The notes under the pieces were generated by a model. The model did no database searches. It was not told the DNA's origin and worked only from the letters and a program-made list of their open reading frames with translations. DNA of 64,000 nt. Origin: Darksidea phi (Eukaryota > Ascomycota > Dothideomycetes > Pleosporales > Lentitheciaceae). Position numbers and translations under genes: made by a program. This document shows positions 9,595 through 21,673 of this stretch, in pieces (the stretch's first letter is position 1; every line of letters starts with the position of its first letter). Where the stretch lies: contig JASJFT010000024.1 of assembly GCA_030770425.1 (NCBI GenBank), positions 248,001-312,000 on the forward strand, in the 5' to 3' direction.

Positions 9595-12500
9595 ATGTCC
9601 AGCACCACAGCCGCCCCGTCCGTCAACGGCTCCAATGTCAATGGGCCTCTGAGCTCCGCACCCTCCAACACTGCTGGTGGTCGAGCACAGCTGAAGATGA
9701 GCACGTCTGGCAAAGGCGCAGACGGCGCGCGCAAGCAGGCTGGCAGCCCCGTTGACGGCGGGCAGAAGTAAGCTCCCCTTCTCCCTACCGCAACTCCACC
9801 GTTCCCCTGCCCGCAGATTCGCCCACCTCCTCTACATCGCCGCGCCCGCAGGTGGTGCTGCTTGCTCGGCCACGCCTCGAGAGCTCGTTGGACCGTTTTC
9901 TGGTGTGACGTGCGATCAGTCACATGGAGCCACGGTGCGACGCTCTCGTCCCACAGGCAGATGGTCCTCGAGCTCTCACAGCGCTCCCCTTGTTATTTCA
10001 TCCTTTGGTTTCCGCAATACAGTCCCCGCCCCGTGCCCTTGGATGCTGACTCGACCCTCCCCTTTAGGAAACCTCCGCCGCCCAGAGCATGGCAGGGCAC
10101 CAACCCCATCACTCAGCGACCGACGAACCCGACCTCCAACGGCGTCGCCAGCGCCCCCAGGCCCTCGCAGCCTCCCACCGCTCTCTCCGGAGAGACCGCA
10201 TCCCCAATGAGACATCTCAATGACAGAATGATGTTCTTACTCGCGAACTTGTCGGTGAGTACGGGCAAGCTTGCGCACGAGATATTGACGCTGACTCTGC
10301 GCCACAGGGCCTACCGGGCAACATCACCTTGAAAAACGGTGAGAAGTATACCGGCGTGCTCTCGGGCACTTCCCTCGACCCGACCGAGATGCGCTATGTT
10401 TTCAAAATGGTCAAGAAAGTCCAAGCTGCCGGCGATGCACCAGTCAATGGTTCCATCGAAACTTCTGAGGACTACATTGGTGTCGGTGATAATCACGTCA
10501 TGGCATTTGATATGAGTGATGTCGCCGAATTCCACGTTAGTAACGTCGTGCTGAACAAGTCACAATCCAAGGGACAAAATGGTATATTTCCAATCCTCAA
10601 TGCACACAGGTTTACTAACATGCACTTCAGGTGTGTCCGGCTTCCGCACTGACACAGACATTTCCGGCAACTTAGCGGTGCGTGAACGAACTCTACAGAA
10701 GTGGGAGCCCGCTGCCGACACAAACCCAACCCTCTCCCTCGAATCTTCGGCACAATCAGCGGGCTGGGACCAGTTTGCCGCAAACGAGCGCTTGTTCGGC
10801 GTAAGGAGTGACTACGACGAGAATATATACACAACTACTATTGATCGTAGCCACCCGCAGTACGCCGAAAGGGCGGCGCTTGCGGAGAAGAAGGCACGCG
10901 AGATCGAGGGTAGCTCTGCACTGAATGCACATGTTCGCGAAGAGCGGGCTCAGAATGCCGCTGGCGATGACAAGGAGGTCGACGAGGAAGACTTGTACGT
11001 TTCATCCGTCACCATGGACACAGCATGCTAACCCCCAAACAGGTACAGTGGAGTGTATCGACCCCTGGCTAGCGGACAGCCAAACACATACACACCGCCG
11101 TCACGACGTCCGCCGAGTGGCCAAGCAAACTTGCAAGCCGCACCTGTAGATCCTGCCATCATATCTTCACAGCTTGCTCGTCCCGGTTCCACAGCTGCGA
11201 AAGCAGCACAACGTACTGCCAGCCCGTCTGCCGAGAAGCCTGCCACTTCCGACCCTGTAAGGACGGAAGCAGCTCCTAAGAGTGAAGCCTCTGCCCCTTC
11301 GCAACTGGAGCCTTCCAAAGAAGCTGCTCCTAAAACTGAGGCTAAACCTGCGCCACCGAGCAAGCCTGCTGCCGACCAGGTACAAAAGCCGAGCAATGCA
11401 CTCAAACCTACTGCTAGTATTCCTGCACGGAAACCAGGAAGGCCCGACAATGCCACGGCGAATGTCGAGCATGAGCTACTCGACTCTTTTAAGCAGTTCT
11501 CCGCCGCGGAGAAATTGCGCATGTCGGAGCGGCAACGATCGATCGCGCGTGAGTCGAAAGCCGTGAAGCTGAACGACTTGAAAAAGTTTTCCCAGAATTT
11601 CAAACTCAACACTCCCGTTCCCACAGATCTAGTGCCCATTCTAGCAAAGGACGAGTCCAAGCAGCAACAAATCGTCGAGAAAGCTTTGCGGGCGGTACAG
11701 GAGCTGAAGGTTACTCCTCCTAAGCCAGCAGCTACCATAGCGGACACAAAGTCAGCGCCACGACCAACAAACGTGAAGCCCGACCCTACCCAGCAGTCTC
11801 CAAGCGCCGCTGTGGATCGCCAGTCGAACCAACGACCTCGTCCAGCACAGAACCAATACGGGTCAGCAACAATGAGAGAGCCTCGGGGGCACAATCAAAA
11901 TCTGAACCAGGGGTCCCGGCCAAACCATGGTTTGCTGAGCTCACGTCTTCAACTGAACCAGCAACAGCACAAGCAGCAGGGTGCAATGGCATACAACGGC
12001 GTTCCTCAGCCTATCCCCAGCCAAGACGTGCGTCCACCTGTTGGGCCCTCGGCGTCAACTAGCAGTGCGGGAACTCCAACTTCTAATGCAGCTATGAGAT
12101 TTAATGTTCGGGCACACGAGTTCAAACCTAATCCTGCGGCCAACACTTTCCAGCCCGGTGGCAATCCAAGTAACCACTCTAGTCCTAGGCCAGATTCAGC
12201 TTCGAGACAAGAGCCTCCGCGTAAGCCTCAAATCACCAGCTTCTTTGGTAGTCAGCGCCCGTCTATGCAACCATTAGATCTCAACGAGTCGTACAATCCC
12301 GTCAAGCGGTTGAGCAAGGAGGCTTCACAAGACTCTCAGAAGGCGCGTCAGTACCAGACTAATGGTGGGATCCAACCCCCTTATCAAACCCCGCCAACCT
12401 GGGATTTCCCACAGAGCAACAGCAACAAGGGTTATCTTGAGATGTTTGAGCGCCCTACCGCACCACCTTCAACTTCACACAGTGTCATGAGCAATGGACC

Positions 12501-13376
12501 CCTTCCCCACCAGCATCAGCTCCCACCGCATTTCCAGGGACCTCAAGGCCAAACACCCCATCACACGCCGCGACACCCGCCGGTACAGCCACACCATGGC
12601 CAAGGCCCCCACCAGTTTGAAGCACAACACATGCAATTCTCTCACTCCACATCGTCTGTCCAGCCATCACCTCGCCCTATGCACCCGTATATGTATGGCT
12701 CGCAGCCGCAACCCATGCCCAGCTTCCCACAACAGGTCCCGGTGCAACACTATGGAATGAGCCCTGGCGTACAGCCCGTTGGTCTTCGAAACGGTCAAGG
12801 TGGTCATCAATTCGTAAATCCTCCAGGCCCTAGCATAGGTGGGCAGATGATGACTAATCAGCCCTCAAACGGTCCCTTTGGAATGCCGGCCAACCCGCAG
12901 ATGCCTATGTACTCTACTGCTCCTGGCCACGGCTATCCTCAATACCCAGGCCAGATGTCGGGTGTTCCTAGCGCGACTGGCTTTCCTAGTCCGAGGCCTG
13001 GTGGAGCACCGTTGATGAGCCACCAAGGTTCACAACAGGGTCATCAACAGCAACCACTTATGTACATGCAACATGGCGGTCAAGCTCCCCCAATGTTTGC
13101 TCAAATGCCACCGGGATCAAGTAGGTGATATTTTGATATCTTGTTTTGAAAGCTTTCTAATGGTGCGCAGTGACGCCAATGCGTGGACCTTATCCGCAGC
13201 CGCATCAGGCCCACTACGGCTCGCCACACCAACACCACCAATTCCCCCAACAACACCGTGGTACTCCAAGCGGTAGCTATGCGCAGCCCATGATGCAGCA
13301 GCATTCGCTCCCACCTCAAATTCCTCCAACAGGGCCCGCAAATCATGCGCCGGAAGGTAACGAAAAAGGCAAATGA
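9595..13376 (+). CDS. pbp1: Ataxin-2 homologue, poly(A)-binding-protein-binding protein PBP1
   Basis: Six exons: 9595-9767, 10068-10254, 10308-10581, 10631-10994, 11043-13120 and 13171-13376, giving 1,093 residues with every junction in frame. The order is a short Ser/Gly-rich N-terminus, an Lsm domain (about residues 108-205, with MFLLANLSGLPGNITLKNG and YTGVLSG), and an LsmAD domain (about 212-332, with WEPAADTNPTLSLE, WDQFAANERLFGV, YTTTIDRSHPQYAERA). A long disordered tail rich in Pro, Gln, His and Gly follows. A PAM2-like motif, FNVRAHEFKP (residues 686-695), should bind the MLLE domain of poly(A)-binding protein. Pbp1 acts in mRNP and stress-granule assembly, polyadenylation control and, in yeast, TORC1 restraint under respiratory growth. 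The last intron (13121-13170) lies in the low-complexity tail. Confidence 0.93.
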
Positions 13377-14233
13377 GTGGCCTTCTACGACCTACGGTGT
13401 CAAGGCGAGAGGTTTCGCTTCGTAACTTCTAAGTGCAAGTCGTGGGCTGTCTTTGATTTGCTTCAGCATCCTCCATCTGCTGGTTTTTCGCTCTACATAT
13501 AGCGCGGGAGACGTGTCCTTTCCTCTTCATCATCTGCACACTCAAGCATGAGCGACCGGCGTTGGTTGGGACATGATGGCGTTCAAATGGACTTCTGCCT
13601 TGGGGCAAAACATCGGATGGCCTGCGAAGAGAAGAGAAAGCGAATGGCGCTGCTTGTTGTCTATTGCGGCAATAGGCTCATTATCGCACTCGCAGCCACG
13701 GGCGGGTGGGTCAAGCGAATCGCCTTGGCGTTTTCGAAATGGAGATGGCAGTCGACGTGCATTATCCGCGGAACAGTTGGCGAATGCCAAATAGCTAGGT
13801 ATTCACATATTTCGGAGAGGTGCCTCGCAACTTCAGGCCTGTCCGTCTTCAATATACTTAGGTAAATTGTACATTCCACTGATAGTCGTGTCTACCTGTT
13901 ATTTTACACAATTGGCCGAAGCCATATAGGACGTGTTCCTGAGTAAATCATTGCATCGTTGCAAATGTATGTTGGATTCTGGCCTAATTTAACGGAGAAA
14001 GGTAAGCAAAACTCTTGCAGTCAAACATGGAGCGCGAATGGACTTTTGTCAAGGTCATCAACTTCCGCCATGGGCCTTGGTCCGAATTCGGTGGGTGACT
14101 TCGGGACCACAACTCTTGAAATCGCCTAGGAAAACCAATAGAATGCCCTCCCTGCCAAGCAGAAGGTTCTAGATATGCATATCCCGGAGTGAAATCAATG
14201 CAGAGAGATGCGAATAAATTTGGTCGTATTTAC
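13377..14233. other. Intergenic, convergent 3' regions
   Basis: This 857-bp stretch follows the PBP1 stop and precedes the 3' end of the minus-strand transporter. Short frames on both strands overlap each other without recognisable domains. No gene is called. Confidence 0.5.
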
Positions 14234-16064
14234 CTATCTACCCGCCGTCGTCCGCCGTCTCGCCTTCGCCTGGCTAATGCTTTCCTCAACCCCCCATCCC
14301 TCCTTCAACAACCCACTGACATCCTCAAGACCCAGTCCAGCTGTCTCTGGATATACCTTGTAGATAGCAAATAGAGCGACTACGCAGACCAGTGCGTATA
14401 GTGCGAATGTACCCATAGGTGTGAATAACTCCATCATGGGTAAGAAGGTGAGACCTACCAAAGTATTGGAGGCCCAGTTTGTGGCTGTGGCGAGCGCGGA
14501 GCCGAGAGAGCGGACCGAGAGGGGAAACAGTCTAGTTGTCGTTAGGGGGCGAATGCTTTAAGGGGGGGAAGATGGATAGTGAAGCGATGAACGTACTCAG
14601 ATTGCTGCCACGGTACGTTACCTATGCCGACCGCATAGCCCGCAACATAGGTAACAATCGCCGCAAGAACTACCACCGGCCATACCTTGCCTTCTCCAAC
14701 CACGACGTCATTCCTCCTTCCTCCTATATTAAGGCCATGCGCTTCCATGGGCAAATGCAGGAAATTGAAAGCGATGGCGCATAGCGTTAGGCCGATAATC
14801 ATAACCGGAATAGAAAGGAGAAGGATGCGACGGCGGCCAATGCGGTCAATGTAGCGAAAGGCGACAAGTGTGAAGAGGAAATTTGTGAGGGCTATGCTAA
14901 GGGAGGTTAGGGTGGGGGAGCGGAAGCCCACAAGGGAGAATATTGTAGCGCTGAAGTACATCAAGGAGTTCTGGGGCGGTTTTTAGCATAGTAAATGAGG
15001 AGCGGGCAAGGAGGGGCTTACGAATCCGCAGAGTTGTTGGGCGGCCTGCAACATGCATGCGATGATAAGTGCTCTCCTATTCCCACCCGCACCAACAAGC
15101 TGCGTAAAGTTGCCTTGCACTTTGTCCAGTTTCGCACTCCATCGCGTCTTCCCGATCCTCCGCCCGGCTAAATCTTCCTCTCGCAGGATCTCCTTCTCCA
15201 CCCTCGTCAACACCAACCCAACGAGCTTCCCCTCCTCCACCCCCTCACAGCCTCTATACAGTCTTCCTAGCACTCTCCTTGCCACATCCTTCTTCCCAAC
15301 CTTAACAAGCCATCTCGGCGTCTCAGGCATAAACCAAAGCATGCAAAACTGCACCGCCGCCGGCAATGCACCCAACCCCACCATCCACCGCCAACCATGT
15401 GCCTTCGCTGAGAACAGCCACCCCACGAGATACGCGACAACCTGCCCAGCCGTAATGAACAGACTACTCACTACTACCATTCTGCCTCTGAACGGACTAG
15501 GCGCGAGTTCCGAAATATAAAGCGGGACAACGAAGGATGCACTCCCCACCGCGGCACCAACGATCGACCGTCCGAGAATCATGCCCGTCACGCTGTTTGT
15601 CCATGCCTGCCAGATCGCCCCTATGATAAAGAGCAAGTCTGCACACCAAATGACTCTCTTGCGACCGAGTGTATCTGCAAAAATGCCGCTGAGGGGGGAG
15701 GCGAGGAGGGCGAAAAATGATGTGCAAGATGTAATGAGACTCTTATCCAGAGTTGTAAGCGGTCGAGAGGAGAGGTCGGAGCCGATTGATACGAGAGTTG
15801 AAGATATAACACCAGTACTGGTCGATATATTAGCCGTGTTTGTACGAATGACCGTTGAAAAGGGTAGACGAACTCATATCCGAACAACAACCCGCTCACC
15901 CCCGCGCAAAACGTCAACACCCATATAAACGGCCCCGGACCTACAAGACTATTCTCATCCACCTCCTCATCTCTGATGTCTTCTCTTTCCGCCTCGTATC
16001 CGTAGCCATCCCTCGGAACCTCGCGCCCGTCAGCGATGAGTGGTTCAGTGGCGGTGTCAGGCAT
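14234..16064 (-). CDS. MFS sugar transporter, myo-inositol (ITR1/ITR2) type
   Basis: Four exons: 16064-15874, 15817-15022, 14970-14597 and 14531-14234, giving 552 residues. The introns restore FGYDTGVISSTLVSIGSDL, QQLCGF-NSLMYFSAT and PWQQSE-LFPLSVRSLGS. It belongs to the major facilitator superfamily, sugar porter family, with twelve predicted membrane segments. Signature motifs are FADTLGRKR (loop 2-3), PLYISELAP, MPETPRWL (about 226-233) before the central cytoplasmic loop, DRIGRRR in loop 8-9, and PETAGLGLEDV at the C-terminus. The run TGVISSTLVSIGSDL with TTLDKSLITSCTS and the segment WASNTLVGLTFLP favour proton-coupled myo-inositol transporters over glucose transporters; substrate is inferred. 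It is predicted to act in the plasma membrane. The acidic N-terminus (residues 1-45) is cytoplasmic. Confidence 0.9.
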
Positions 16065-16552
16065 ACTGTGCAGCTCTATATCCGCCGGTGAAGCCAACGC
16101 TGCTACCGAAGGAGAGCATTCAACATGCTACTGTGCAAAGACTCATAAGGAAATGCGTAGTGTGAATTCAAGGGGACACAGGTCGCGTGGCGGCCATCTC
16201 GGAATTAAGACGGAACCCATGACCGGGTTCGTATGGGCCCGTGCTCACTCGTCACAGAGGACGGTTGCGGAGCTAGTTTTCTAAATATTAGAGCAAGCAA
16301 AATCTGGCGTTTGGTCATAACGAATGAGAGATAATTTGCACTCTTGAGGTGCTATCGGCGCCGGGAGAACGTGGCCCAGCAACTACCTGCATCTGTGTCC
16401 AGGTGTCCGTCCCCTAGGATGCTGCGCTCTCTAGCTGCGTGATCCGCGTCAGGTTTGCAGATGAAAGGTCTCATTCGCGCCAAGTCGTGTTATATATTCT
16501 TCTATCGGACGTGAAAGGTCAACATGTATATAAGATTCGCTGTAAAAAGATT
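16065..16552. other. Intergenic: transporter promoter and MPP10 3' region
   Basis: This 488-bp stretch holds the promoter of the minus-strand transporter and the 3' end of the tandemly oriented MPP10 gene. No additional coding exon is evident. An upstream TTG in frame with the transporter is not needed because an ATG follows at 16064. Confidence 0.5.
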
Positions 16553-18748
16553 TTAAAGCTTGTAACTCCCTGCTCCTTTTCGCGCAACCTCCTTAACCTC
16601 CTTGCCCTCTACATCCGTAAGCTGCCCCTTCTTCCCGATGACTTGCACACCACCCCTCTTCAAATCGCCAAGCAACTGCTTCCCGTGGTTATCATTGTTT
16701 TGTTTCCTAGTCTCCCTGTTTTCGAGTTGATGTAGGCCGGCCTTCTTGATCCTTTCCTTCTCTCTCCTCCGTCTCCTCAGTTTCTGCTCCCGTGTCATCT
16801 CTTCGCGTGCAACAGGCTGGCCGCCCTTTGTCACGATTTCAGTCTTGGAGGCATCCTTGTCTTCGCCGGGCTTGTAGAGTTCTTGAGGCGCAAGCATGCT
16901 AGCGCCTGCAACGTCGCCACCAGCAGTAGGTCGTGCGTCTTCCATTTCGATGGCAGGAGCGTCAACGCGGATTTCGAGGTTGGCGCTCGCGGGTTTGGGC
17001 TTGAAATGGCTAGAACTTAGAGAATCGAGTTTGCCGCAGATGCTCTTCCACATTTCAGAAATTTCTGCATGTTCCTTCTTTAGCTTCTCGTCTCGTGCAT
17101 CAACGAAGTTGGGATCATTGTTTCGCAAATGCTCTTCTTCGTAGATTTCAGCAAGGCCTTTGGTGGCTTTCGTGTCGTCTAGCTCGAAGCGTCCTCGGCG
17201 TACTTGGGGGCCTGTGGCGAGATCGTCAGGTCGTCGGCGTTGGACCTCGTCAAATTCGCCAGCGAGAATTCGGCGCTTGATAAGAGCTTCAATGTCTTCG
17301 CTCACTTCCGCAGTAATGACGGGAACTGGCTTTCCGGCTCTTTCATACTCTAGATCTTCCTCGAGCAGAGAGTTCATGGGGCGGTCGGCCGCGCGGGCTT
17401 CTCCCGCGAGCTGCCATTCTCTTTTGGCAACGTTCGCAGCTTCTAGCTGTCGAATCTGCTCTGCTATTTTCGCTTGTCTGCGCTCGTGGGTCGAACGTCG
17501 CGATTTGGGGTCGGAAGGGTCTAGGTCGGTCAAGTCACCGTCTGAATCTGCATCGTCGTCTTCGAACAGATCTCGATGTACGCGGGACATTGTTGCTCCT
17601 ACGTCGTCTTCGTCTGGCTTGTTATTTTGTGGGTCCGTTGCTGATGGGAAGTTGTGGGGGTTCGGTCGCCCGCGCTTCTTCTTGTTCTTGCCAATCTTCT
17701 TTGCTGGCGGCGCAAAAAAGTCTGCGTACATTATATTATTAGCGTTCATGTCACTCATGTCGTCCATTACACCGTCTTCAGGCTCATCATCGTCGCTATC
17801 ACCCTCTGGTGCATTCAGAGCCACGTTACCGAACATTGGTCCTTGCTCGTCCGAGTCGTCTTCACGCATGTCGTCGTCTTCGGCGCCCGTTGGTATCTTG
17901 TCTCCATTTATAGCAAACGGATCGCCCTCCCAGTCGATCTCCTCGTCGTCACTATCCGCAGCTTCGCCTCGGTTGTCTTGTTGCTCTAGAAAATCGGTCG
18001 CCTTGTTAAACTGGTCGATCTCGAAGAAGCCATCGTTCAGTCCATTGGGATCTGCACGGTATTCTTCCCCCGGAGCATCGTCAGAGACGTCGCCAGAGAA
18101 AATATATTTTTCCCCGTCCTCCATTTCGCCATCTTCGTCCCCAGACTGCTCATCAGACGGTCCTTCTTCTCCATCAATGTCCTCTTCGTCGTCGAGCACA
18201 TCATCGCCATCGTACTCCCAGTCCAAACCCTCTTCACCGATGTCTGAGCCGCTCTCATATTCGTCTACCTCATCTATGCCCCCCACCGAGGTGTCGTCTT
18301 CGTCTTCGCTGGCTCGTATTGCTAGCGGCCCATCTTCATCCTGTGGTAGAGATAGCTCAATTTCCTCTGTTGCGGCGTCTAGTATCCTCCGAGTCTGCTC
18401 AAAGACCTGATTTGTGCCAAAGCCCCGAAGGTGCACCTTTTTCATGTGCAGAACTGTGATATCTCCATCGTGGTATTCGCCCCGCTTGCGCTTCCTCCGC
18501 AGTTCCTGCTGTCTTTGAGATTGGGACTCGCTCACGCCAGCGGCGACAGGATCGAGGAAATTTTTCGCGGCGGTAAGGAAAGAAGTGTTCAGTTGGATCG
18601 TGGGTTGGAGAAAAGCGAGTGGGCTGGTGAGGAGGGTCGCAGGAGTGCTGGCGGAGCGTTGCAGGTCCATTGGCGGGGGTTGGACGGAGCCTGCGGAGAG
18701 GGTGTGCGACGAGATGGACGTGTCCGGCGAGAAGGACGGTGGTGCCAT
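16553..18748 (-). CDS. mpp10: U3 small nucleolar ribonucleoprotein MPP10
   Basis: This is a single uninterrupted exon of 731 codons with an ATG at 18748. The protein has the hallmarks of Mpp10: a short N-terminal basic and helical region, a very long acidic centre (Asp/Glu-rich, about residues 135-345), the conserved run MYADFFAPPAKK, and a conserved basic C-terminal half. The latter contains LFEDD, STHERRQAKIAEQIRQLE, WQLAGEARAADRPMNSLLEEDLEYER and FVDARDEKLKKEHAEISEMWKSI. Mpp10 forms a complex with Imp3 and Imp4 inside the small-subunit processome and is needed for 18S rRNA processing in the nucleolus. The lysine/arginine-rich tail (EQKLRRRRREKERIKKA) is consistent with nucleolar location. 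Nothing suggests damage. Confidence 0.95.
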   Translation of the reverse strand: MAPPSFSPDTSISSHTLSAGSVQPPPMDLQRSASTPATLLTSPLAFLQPTIQLNTSFLTAAKNFLDPVAAGVSESQSQRQQELRRKRKRGEYHDGDITVLHMKKVHLRGFGTNQVFEQTRRILDAATEEIELSLPQDEDGPLAIRASEDEDDTSVGGIDEVDEYESGSDIGEEGLDWEYDGDDVLDDEEDIDGEEGPSDEQSGDEDGEMEDGEKYIFSGDVSDDAPGEEYRADPNGLNDGFFEIDQFNKATDFLEQQDNRGEAADSDDEEIDWEGDPFAINGDKIPTGAEDDDMREDDSDEQGPMFGNVALNAPEGDSDDDEPEDGVMDDMSDMNANNIMYADFFAPPAKKIGKNKKKRGRPNPHNFPSATDPQNNKPDEDDVGATMSRVHRDLFEDDDADSDGDLTDLDPSDPKSRRSTHERRQAKIAEQIRQLEAANVAKREWQLAGEARAADRPMNSLLEEDLEYERAGKPVPVITAEVSEDIEALIKRRILAGEFDEVQRRRPDDLATGPQVRRGRFELDDTKATKGLAEIYEEEHLRNNDPNFVDARDEKLKKEHAEISEMWKSICGKLDSLSSSHFKPKPASANLEIRVDAPAIEMEDARPTAGGDVAGASMLAPQELYKPGEDKDASKTEIVTKGGQPVAREEMTREQKLRRRRREKERIKKAGLHQLENRETRKQNNDNHGKQLLGDLKRGGVQVIGKKGQLTDVEGKEVKEVARKGAGSYKL

Positions 18749-18889
18749 ACTAGAAATATATCACCTCTCAACCGGCTTCGCGAGCGCTCGATCCGTCGTT
18801 CAAACGTGGGCAAGAAATTTTAGTGGAGCTCCGCGCCAAGATTTCGGACCCACTTTCACTGGTCCACCCGTAGGGGGAGTTGTTCATAC
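18749..18889. promoter_or_regulatory. Short upstream region of MPP10
   Basis: About 140 bp of ordinary-composition DNA lies between the MPP10 start codon and an abrupt change to AT-rich sequence near 18890. The core promoter must lie here or extend into the AT-rich block. Confidence 0.35.
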
Positions 18890-19340
18890 GTAGGTTAATA
18901 AGCTAATTAGGTATAGTAATTATCTAGTCTGCTTTAGTCTATTTTATATGTTTTGTAAGACTTAAGATTAGAAAATACTCAACTGGAAGTTGTAATAATA
19001 AGAAGAGTCTTTAAATTAACTAAGAAGAGTATTAGTATATTTAAGGGTTATTCCGTCGGATTTGACGACGCGATGGCTACTACTCATTCGATTAGTATAT
19101 TTAAGCTATTCTAAGATAATATAATAAGAATTAAGAACTAATAATTCTTTATACTTAAATTATACTTAGTATATAAAATAAATTTATTTGGATAAACAGC
19201 TAAGTCTTAAATAATATAGTAAAGGAAAATAGTGAAAGAAAAGGCTTAAAAGGATAAGATAAAAGAATTAAAGAAGAGTTTAATCTGGTATGAATTTTAT
19301 TAATCTATATATTAGTACTCAAGTCCTATTCCCTACCCTC
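18890..19340. repeat. AT-rich, RIP-like scar of an old repeat
   Basis: Composition changes sharply to A/T with very frequent TA dinucleotides, as in the repeat isochore at 51-64 kb. No open frame survives. A short island near 19040-19085 is less AT-rich. The pattern is that of a repeat fragment destroyed by C-to-T mutation, but no family can be recognised. Confidence 0.45.
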
Positions 19341-20797
19341 TCAGTATGCGCACGTACAGGTCAGCAGCAATTCTTCGTCAATTTGAGCAGTGCACACAGA
19401 TTGTCCCGCAGCTCCGTCCCTGAAACAGAATGAACAAACTTTTGTAAGATGGGCAGGATCGAACTCCTCGTACAGGCTGCTTCTGTGCACTGCATTGCTT
19501 GGGCAGTGGCTGGTTAATGCTCTATTATCTCAAATCAGGCACTATCATGGAAGCAGATCAGCTTGCTGTACGCTTGGTGATGGGGTGCGCACAGGCTAGG
19601 AAAATGTGATTCGGTTACAGAAGGTGCGTCTGGCCCCCGTTTCGCACGAGATGGTACATCTCAGCCATCGATCGGTTGCAGGTAGCAGGTCGACATTTGC
19701 ATCTCGAAGCCAGTTGGAAGGCACGATTCCATCCTGACGACGAGAGAAAATGCCGAACGCGCTGCTGATTTCAATTTGCTATGTATGCTTGCTTCACTCG
19801 TCGCGGCGCATCCGCTAACTCCATTGCGAGCCTCCCCTGCCTCTTCTTTCTGGGCATGGAACACGGGATACCGGCGGCAGTAATACAAGCGATGACAGAG
19901 CAACTACCATGTGCGGTCCACGACCCAGGAAGGATAAAGTCCCGCAAGCTCTGCACATAAGTCAATCCCCCTCAGAGTGGCCCATTGTCAAGATAGCCAC
20001 CTTCTTATCCAATACCACTTGCGAACAACAAACAGTGCGCTAATTATGAAATCCCGAGCGTCCAAGTATGGTTGAAGGGAAAGATGAGTAATACACCTGG
20101 TACTGCCTCTGTTCTCATCTTTAGATGGTTTCCTCACTTGTCGTCCCACGACCCTCGCTCTTTTGGTCTTCACATTGCACATTAGAGACCCATCATCCCG
20201 CTGTGTAAACACACGGACTGCATCCCAACATTCCAAGGCTACCGCTGCACAGAAAATGAACTGGAACAATATTGCCGTGAACAAGTCCTATGGAGCTGTA
20301 TGCCGGATGTACTTCATCAGCTCAGGCTTCACGTTTGATTGTTGAGGCAAATGAAGGCCTATCAATCCCCAAGTTGTCCAGGTTGTCCAGCATGAACAGC
20401 AATTCATGATACCCCACCGGGAAACGCCGACGATGCTAATGTTGCTGAGTGCGAAAAACAAGTCTTTGAAGAACACTGTCCAGAAGAGCTATTTTCGAGG
20501 CCATCGAGAAGACACTCAACTGCGAAGCTCAATAGGCACGCAACAAGCCCAAATGATTATCAGTGTATGAAACTAGAGGAAGAGAAAGAGAATTCTCACA
20601 TTAAAAGTTTCGGCGATATGCCGAGATGATGGACCCCCTGGGGGATTGAAATAGGACAAGACGGCCGCGGCGCAGTAACTGGCACAAAGTACTACTATAG
20701 CGATAGTGATAAACGATACCAATTTCCACATACCAATTTCGAACGGCCCCAAATTTTCTCTCCATTTGGACCGCCTCCGTAAGTACGCGCCTCCACT
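19341..20797. other. Gene-poor region with possible remnants of a membrane-protein gene (minus strand)
   Basis: On the minus strand around 20780-20600 the frame reads ENLGPFEIGMWKLVSF followed by a hydrophobic helix, faintly like the late part of an amino-acid or GABA-type permease. Other hydrophobic pieces occur at 20470-20400 and 20280-20200. Stops and frame changes separate them and no continuous exon chain could be built. It may be a decayed permease or chance; I call no gene. Confidence 0.2.
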
Positions 20798-21673
20798 AAT
20801 AGCACGCTTTTGCCCCGTGCCCCCACCAAGCAGTCTCCTCTCTACGAGACACGGCGTCGTTCAACCAACATTCTGATGTCAGAGAAGAAAATATCGTTTG
20901 TAGGTGGATATTTTTGGCTTAGGGTCTGGTAGACACTAAAGAGTTCATCGAAGGCGAAGCCTTGGTACGGTTGCTGATGGTTGATATTGAGCAACTCATG
21001 GTTATGAATCTCCGAAAGATTTGAGATACAAACTGGTAAGAATCATCTAGAGGAGAGGCCACTTTCAAGGAGATATATACGTTCTGATCCTCCTTGTGCG
21101 GGCTAGCACTGCCCTTAGTAAGGCCTCATGGCTGCATACGAACACCGCCTGCGCACTGTAGACGAGACAAGGCTACCATTAAGCAAGCAAGACAACTGCC
21201 TGGTCAATGACTACACTAGGTATGCACCAAGATACCCCTCAGTTCGTAAAGCCTAAGAGCAACGCCATCTTGTCACTGTGAGTAGTTTCTCTAGATATTT
21301 TGTATAAGGCTGACTACAGCTAGTTTTGACCACTATCATCCGACTGCAATATTGCGGTAGGTGCTAACTGCAGGTTAGACTTCATAAATCATATCTGCGG
21401 AGTGGAAGATGAGAGTCGGACAAGGCTGAATTTGTCAACTTTCCATACGCCCTCAGGTGGCTGTGCGTGAACTTCCACCCCACATTTTATGCACCACGCT
21501 CCAAAACATATTATTACTTTGATTCAGCTAAGACATATTTGGGGACGCCTTAGTCCCTCCAATGACACTGCACTTTTAGGGTGTTCTATTCTTGATTGAT
21601 GCGCTTTAGGTTATGGCTACACAAGGTTCCTCCTCTTCGCTCTTCACGGTCGCGTGTCTTTGCATCCTGCTCT
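20798..21673. other. Intergenic, nothing recognised
   Basis: This stretch of roughly 880 bp has mixed composition and no open frame longer than background. I see no repeat or RNA gene. Confidence 0.4.

Noticed and set aside
17160..18410. Plus-strand Ser-rich open frame of 416 codons opposite MPP10
   Set aside because: It is the antisense shadow of the Asp/Glu-rich part of MPP10; acidic codons read as Ser/Leu on the other strand.
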